NCBI GenBank assembly: GCA_002293275.1
Contig: DBCX01000032.1
Coordinates: 1-9,583 of the forward strand
DNA length: 9,583 nucleotides
Direction: 5' to 3'
Origin: Cyanobacteria bacterium UBA947
Lineage (GTDB): Bacteria > Cyanobacteriota > Vampirovibrionia > Gastranaerophilales > Gastranaerophilaceae
Shown: piece after piece, positions 6,097 through 9,583 of the stretch
Layout: every line of letters starts with the position of its first letter
How positions within the stretch are numbered: the stretch's first letter is position 1
Position numbers and translations under genes: made by a program
The notes under the pieces: generated by a model
Told to the model about the DNA's origin: nothing
Seen by the model: only the letters and a program-made list of their open reading frames with translations
Database searches by the model: none

Positions 6097-7464
6097 ATGG
6101 CGTTACAGGAAAAAGCAGGTGAAAAAGGTTTGATGCCTCAAAATATTGAGGCCGAAGAGGCTGTTCTCGGCGCGATTTTGGTCAACCCTCAGGTTATAAC
6201 CAAGGTTGTTGAATCCTTGAAACCGGAAAGTTTTTACAAACCCGCTCACCGATATGTTTACGAGGCGATGCTGCAGCTGTTCAACCAGAACGAGCGAATT
6301 GACATCGTTTCGGTCTCAGACGTTCTAAATTACGCATCAAAGCTGGAAAGTGTTGGCGGCCGCGCGTTTGTCAACGATTTGAGTTACAGAACAATCACAA
6401 CCGCAAACATTGAATACTACGCCAAAATCGTTCAGGAAAAGGCGATTAAGCGCGCGCTGATTAACGCGGGCAGCGAGATTGTGTCGTTCGGATATGATGT
6501 CAAAACAATTGACGAGTCGCTGGACAGCGCGGAACGACTGATTTTTGACATCGCGTCAAGAAAAGTTTCCTCCGACCTTGTCCACGTCAAAAACCTTGTC
6601 ATGGACACGTATGAAAAAATTGAGTACCGCTACGAGCACAAAGATGAGCTGCTCGGGGTCAGAACGCATTATTATGAGCTTGATACGATGACCAGCGGAT
6701 TGCAAAAATCCGATTTGGTAATCTTGGCTGCGCGGCCGTCAATGGGAAAAACAGCGCTGGCGCTTAACATGGCGGCAAACGTCGCGATAAAAGAAAAAAT
6801 TCCGGTCGCGGTATTCTCGCTTGAGATGTCAAAAGAACAGCTGATGCAGCGTATGCTCTGCTCAGAGGCCGAAGTTGACACCCAGCGCCTAAAAACAGGT
6901 AATATGCAAAGCAAAGATTGGGAAAAACTTGCGAATGCGATGAACGAATTTTCGCAGGCGCCGATTTATATTGACGACACCAGCGGGTGCACCCTAACAG
7001 ACATCCGGGCAAAATGCCGCCGGTTGAAGATGGAAGAAAAGAACCTCGGGTTAATCGTCATTGACTATCTGCAATTGATGGAATCCGGCGGCAAAGACGA
7101 TCGGATGCAGCAGATTTCAGCTATTTCGCGCGGGTTAAAGACTCTGGCGCGCGAGTTGGATGTACCGGTTATTGCGCTGTCACAGCTTTCGCGGGCGGTG
7201 GAAGGCAGAACGGACAAACGTCCGATGCTCTCTGACCTTCGTGAATCAGGCGCGATTGAGCAGGACGCCGATATTGTTATGTTTATTTATCGCGATGAAT
7301 ATTACCGCAAAAACGACGATGAAGAACAAAACAGCGCGCACACAAAAGGTGAGTCCGAAATAATTATCGCAAAACACCGTAACGGACCGGTTGGCATGGT
7401 TAAATTGTTGTTCCAGGGCAACATAACAAAATTCAAAAACCCTATCAAAACAAACGCGTTTTAG
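6097..7464 (+). CDS. dnaB: Replicative DNA helicase DnaB
   Basis: This hexameric ATP-driven helicase unwinds the replication fork ahead of primase and polymerase. The 455 residues have the usual order: an N-terminal primase-interacting helical domain (about 15-115, PQNIEAEEAVLGAIL at its start), a linker, and a RecA-like domain from about 185. Motifs: Walker A ARPSMGKT (212-219), SLEMS with catalytic Glu243, Walker B LGLIVIDYLQLM (317-328, Asp323), SQLSRAVEGR (362-371), SDLRESGAIEQDAD (379-392) and the arginine-finger segment AKHRNGPVG (425-433). No intein interrupts these motifs. ATG 6097 has no ribosome site. ATG 6133 (residue 13) has AGGTGA and AAAAAGG upstream and begins MPQNIEAE, close to the usual DnaB start, so it is a serious alternative. 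The 3' end overlaps the convergent small gene by 4 nt. Confidence 0.97.
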   Translation: MALQEKAGEKGLMPQNIEAEEAVLGAILVNPQVITKVVESLKPESFYKPAHRYVYEAMLQLFNQNERIDIVSVSDVLNYASKLESVGGRAFVNDLSYRTITTANIEYYAKIVQEKAIKRALINAGSEIVSFGYDVKTIDESLDSAERLIFDIASRKVSSDLVHVKNLVMDTYEKIEYRYEHKDELLGVRTHYYELDTMTSGLQKSDLVILAARPSMGKTALALNMAANVAIKEKIPVAVFSLEMSKEQLMQRMLCSEAEVDTQRLKTGNMQSKDWEKLANAMNEFSQAPIYIDDTSGCTLTDIRAKCRRLKMEEKNLGLIVIDYLQLMESGGKDDRMQQISAISRGLKTLARELDVPVIALSQLSRAVEGRTDKRPMLSDLRESGAIEQDADIVMFIYRDEYYRKNDDEEQNSAHTKGESEIIIAKHRNGPVGMVKLLFQGNITKFKNPIKTNAF

Positions 7465-7805
7465 TCCGCGTGAACAGAACCTGCCTGCTGTTTTTTGCGG
7501 CGCAGAACAAGGCTCACCCAGTTTTCCTGCAAACTGTCTTTGACGCCTGGCCGGTCAAACCAGCGGTGAACATATCTTTCCTCAGGTCCGAGGCTGCCTC
7601 TTGTTTTTTCAAAGTCAGACAGCGAAAACACCGCCTCCGAGATAGACATTTTTACAACAACGTGCGGCGCGCTGTCCTCGTTTGGCCGCATAAACAGTTT
7701 CAGATTCCGGCAGCGGGTGTACTCCTCCTTTTTGCCGGTTTGAGCCGTCATCGCGTACGTTAATTCATCACGTAAATCTGCCGCCAATTCATTCAAATTT
7801 TTCAT
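7461..7805 (-). CDS. 114-aa hypothetical protein, third gene of the stator-like operon
   Basis: The ATG shares its A with the TAA stop of the preceding OmpA-domain gene (TAATG junction at 7805), and no strong ribosome site is nearby, so translation is probably coupled. The protein is small, charged and soluble, with no signal peptide or membrane segment. Its N-terminal third looks helical (NLNELAADLRDELTYAM), followed by beta-like HVVVKMSIS and SLSDFEK segments and a basic WVSLVLRRKKQQ tail. I do not recognise a family, and it does not resemble ZorC, ZorD or ZorE of known Zorya systems. Tight coupling to the two membrane genes suggests it works with them, perhaps as a cytosolic partner of the channel; this is inference. 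Its stop codon overlaps the end of dnaB, and no terminator separates the two convergent genes. Confidence 0.7.
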   Translation of the reverse strand: MKNLNELAADLRDELTYAMTAQTGKKEEYTRCRNLKLFMRPNEDSAPHVVVKMSISEAVFSLSDFEKTRGSLGPEERYVHRWFDRPGVKDSLQENWVSLVLRRKKQQAGSVHAD

Positions 7806-8500
7806 TACTGTCTTGAAACTCCGAGAAGTAAGTCCATGATATCAACCTTTTTGGTTCGTAAACGCAGTTCAACACGCCGGCTCTTTTGCTGGTCTTCAAG
7901 CCCGGTTGCAGGGTTAATGATTGGGTCCGAGTGGCTTCTGCCTTCGACCGTCATCATTTTCATAATTTTTTCCTGATATTGTTTGTCAAAATCCGTTTCA
8001 TAAACGTATGCCGCAACCGAGGCGGCACGCGCGGCACTCAATTCAAGGTTTTTCAGATAAACCTGCATAGGAGTACCGGAACCTGTGGAGTCGGTGTGAC
8101 CTTGTATGACAAACGCCTCAACTTTATCAATCATGCTGGGGGTGCCAAAAACCGTATTCAAATATTTCGGCAGGAGCGCGTTCAAAAAGTCTTTGCCCCG
8201 TTGGTTCAAAACGGCACTGCCCGAATCAAAAAATCCCATGTCCGTAATCTTCAAATCGCCTGTCATCCGGTCAACCGTGATATTTTCCACATCGCTTGTT
8301 TGGAGCTCTTTTACAATATCAGAAATAATCTCAATTTGTTTTTCTTTTTCTTGCGCGGCACTATCGGAAAACCCTGTCAGCGCAACAACAAACAGCGTCA
8401 AGAATACGATAAACATCCCCAGCATCATATCGGAAATCGCAACCCACGCGACGTTTTCGCCCGGAATATCTGCGCCGCCTTTTTTAGCTAAAATTCCCAT
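7805..8500 (-). CDS. MotB/ZorB-like protein: one membrane helix plus OmpA-type peptidoglycan-binding domain
   Basis: Residues 17-41 form a single N-terminal transmembrane helix containing SDMMLGMFIVFLTLF. Asp24 sits where MotB, ExbD/TolR and ZorB carry the ion-binding aspartate. A short linker (about 45-75) precedes an OmpA/MotB-type domain: FFDSGSAVL (90-98), VIQGHTDSTGSG (131-142), NLELSAARAASVAAYV (151-166) and SRRVELRL (208-215). These include the Asp and Arg that bind diaminopimelate-containing peptidoglycan in this family. At 231 aa it is close to ZorB/MotB size. It would anchor an ion-driven stator in the inner membrane to the cell wall. GGAG (8510-8513) just after the upstream stop gives its ribosome site, and the gap to the channel gene is 13 nt. 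Whether it is MotB of a motility system, a ZorB relative or a separate stator cannot be decided from this sequence alone. Confidence 0.85.
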   Translation of the reverse strand: MGILAKKGGADIPGENVAWVAISDMMLGMFIVFLTLFVVALTGFSDSAAQEKEKQIEIISDIVKELQTSDVENITVDRMTGDLKITDMGFFDSGSAVLNQRGKDFLNALLPKYLNTVFGTPSMIDKVEAFVIQGHTDSTGSGTPMQVYLKNLELSAARAASVAAYVYETDFDKQYQEKIMKMMTVEGRSHSDPIINPATGLEDQQKSRRVELRLRTKKVDIMDLLLGVSRQ

Positions 8501-8513
8501 AGTTACCTACTCC

Positions 8514-9425
8514 CTAGAAGAAATCGTCTCCGGCTTTTTCCAACCCTTTAACACCTTTGTTCAACTGATTTACACCAAAAATCACGTTTTCCAGATACGG
8601 AACAATGTTGCCCGCAAGCCCTGCTACAACGGCTTTTCGCATATCATCAGGCATACCTGTTATCAGATTTGCAACAGTATTGTTTTGTATTTTTGTCTCT
8701 CTTAACAACTCAAGCATAAATTTCTCGGTTGAAATACTGTCAAACAAGCCTGACATAGCTTTTTCGGCTTTGTGAAGGTGGCGCACAACCATCGCCTCCC
8801 ACGATATTTTTTCCGTGACGACGTAAATTAACATACATGACATCGCCATAACCGATACGAGCGCGGCGATTTGCATAATCCCCATCATACCCGATACCGA
8901 GCTCAAAATTGTCTCGGCACTTGTAAAGTCCAACGACCCGAACGCTGTGATGATGTTCATAAACGTAAACAACGGACCGCAGGCTGTCAGGATTACGGGG
9001 AATTGCTCAACGAGTTTGTGGTTGAATTTTTCCTTGACCAAATTCTCTTCGCAGAAAAAATATGTCGGGTCAACGGTGGTTTGAATATTTTGGACAACGG
9101 AAGAAATTTCCGTATAGACAATTTCCTGATTCGTGCTTGTAAGCGCAACAGACTCGGAGAACACAAGCGTGTTTTTAAAATCCTGCCAAGTGTGCGCCAC
9201 ATAAGAGTTGCCCATCATCCACTCGTCAATCTCACGGAAACGGAAATTCAAATCCTGTTTTTTAAACTTGGCCAGAAACTGGTGGAGCATTTTCAAATTT
9301 TTTGAGATAGTGATATAACTTTTAAGCGTATAGAATGTTGCACTCAAAAACACGGACAATACAACGAGAACCGGAATATCCGTAAAAATATGCGCTATAT
9401 CTAAACCGTGTCCGCCGCCTGCCAT
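8514..9425 (-). CDS. MotA/ExbB/ZorA-like inner-membrane channel protein
   Basis: This is the first gene of the stator-like operon, with an excellent ribosome site, GGAGGTG (9435-9441), nine bases before the ATG. It has three predicted membrane helices: residues 16-38, 139-162 (FPVILTACGPLFTFMNIITAF) and 180-204 (MGIMQIAALVSVMAMSCMLI). The second carries the Pro...Gly-x-x-x-Thr-Phe pattern seen in the ZorA/MotA/TolQ/ExbB proton-channel superfamily. The loop between helices 1 and 2 is about 100 cytoplasmic residues, and the C-terminal 95 residues are a soluble helical tail (EKAMSGLFD to KGVKGLEKAGDDFF). At 303 aa it is much shorter than typical ZorA proteins with long coiled-coil tails. Pairing with the adjacent OmpA-domain protein supports an ion-driven stator complex. 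Family level is fairly secure; the task it powers is unknown. Confidence 0.75.
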   Translation of the reverse strand: MAGGGHGLDIAHIFTDIPVLVVLSVFLSATFYTLKSYITISKNLKMLHQFLAKFKKQDLNFRFREIDEWMMGNSYVAHTWQDFKNTLVFSESVALTSTNQEIVYTEISSVVQNIQTTVDPTYFFCEENLVKEKFNHKLVEQFPVILTACGPLFTFMNIITAFGSLDFTSAETILSSVSGMMGIMQIAALVSVMAMSCMLIYVVTEKISWEAMVVRHLHKAEKAMSGLFDSISTEKFMLELLRETKIQNNTVANLITGMPDDMRKAVVAGLAGNIVPYLENVIFGVNQLNKGVKGLEKAGDDFF

Positions 9426-9450
9426 ATGCTAAGCCACCTCCATGATTAAG

Positions 9451-9479
9451 ATTATAACACAATTTCGTTTTCAGGGCAA
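9451..9479 (-). promoter_or_regulatory. Strong sigma70-type promoter of the stator-like operon
   Basis: On the minus strand, TTGCCC (9474-9479) is followed by a 17-bp spacer and a perfect TATAAT (9451-9456). A TG one base before it makes an extended -10. Transcription should start near 9444, just ahead of the GGAGGTG ribosome site. The -35 lies directly behind the T run of the rplL terminator. Confidence 0.85.
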
Positions 9480-9480
9480 G

Positions 9481-9505
9481 AAAAAGCGGTGAAGTTTTCA
9501 CCGCT
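9481..9505 (-). terminator. Rho-independent terminator of rplL
   Basis: A perfect 9-bp stem (AGCGGTGAA at 9485-9493 against TTCACCGCT at 9497-9505, three-base loop) is followed on the minus strand by a run of T (9481-9485). It ends the ribosomal protein transcript about 35 nt after its stop codon and insulates it from the stator-like operon. Confidence 0.9.
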
Positions 9506-9538
9506 ATAAAACATGATTTGAAATTCGTGACAGTAGAA

Positions 9539-9583
9539 TTATTTCAATTCAACTGTTGCGCCTGCTTCTTCAAGTTGTTTTTT
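9539..9583 (-). CDS. rplL: Ribosomal protein bL12 (L7/L12), C-terminal end only
   Basis: Only the last 14 codons and the TAA stop lie in the window; the gene continues beyond the right edge. The encoded end, KKQLEEAGATVELK, matches the very conserved last helix and strand of the bL12 C-terminal domain, which recruits translation GTPases to the ribosomal stalk. The terminator immediately downstream fits rplL ending an rplJ-rplL transcript, although rplJ is outside the window. Identification rests on a short segment, but this terminus is highly characteristic. Confidence 0.88.
   Translation of the reverse strand, partial: KKQLEEAGATVELK

Noticed and set aside
6097..7464. Intein in dnaB
   Set aside because: Walker A, Walker B and other helicase motifs are continuous and the length is normal.
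7886..8705. Long plus-strand frames (201 and 199 aa) opposite the OmpA-domain gene
   Set aside because: The minus-strand frame carries clear OmpA/MotB motifs. The plus-strand products are low-quality, basic and mutually overlapping.
7461..9425. A complete Zorya anti-phage system
   Set aside because: Only the ZorA/ZorB-like pair is present. The third protein is too small and unlike ZorC/D/E, and the neighbours are dnaB and rplL rather than defence genes.

Overview
The window is bacterial chromosome: densely packed genes, short intergenic gaps, recognisable Shine-Dalgarno sites, sigma70-type promoters and rho-independent terminators. Three housekeeping genes anchor it (prs, dnaB and the last codons of rplL), with pncC/cinA-C between them. 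Between these sit lineage-specific genes. The taxon cannot be fixed from sequence alone. A Tad-type CpaE ATPase, a calpain-like protease, a MotA/MotB-type pair with an OmpA domain and mid-range base composition would fit an uncultured gut-associated lineage such as Vampirovibrionia/Gastranaerophilales. That is a guess, not a demonstration.

Layout, left to right. (1) 1-1742, plus strand: the 3' part of a CpaE/TadZ-like ATPase, a 53-aa ORF overlapping its end, and a 159-aa protein with YD/MORN-like repeats. (2) 1778-2985, plus strand: prs with its own promoter, followed by a structured 3' region that ends in a strong terminator. (3) 2984-4540, minus strand: a two-part protein with YD-like repeats fused to a calpain-type (C2) cysteine protease domain. 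(4) 4658-5563, plus strand: a divergent, acidic, all-helical repeat protein of unknown function. (5) 5579-6073, minus strand: pncC, tail-to-tail with the helical protein and head-to-head with dnaB across only 23 nt. (6) 6097-7464, plus strand: dnaB. (7) 7461-9425, minus strand: a three-gene operon of a MotA/ExbB/ZorA-like channel protein, a MotB/ZorB-like OmpA-domain protein and a small unknown protein. It has a very clear promoter directly behind the rplL terminator. (8) 9539-9583, minus strand: the C-terminal codons of rplL.

The genes do not form one pathway. The most interesting groups are the ion-driven stator-like operon (7), which has no flagellar genes around it, the repeat-plus-calpain protein together with the smaller repeat protein on the other side of prs (1 and 3), and a possible 3'-UTR-derived small RNA after prs. 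No tRNA, rRNA, CRISPR array, insertion sequence or prophage signature was seen. No gene-free stretch exceeds about 135 nt.
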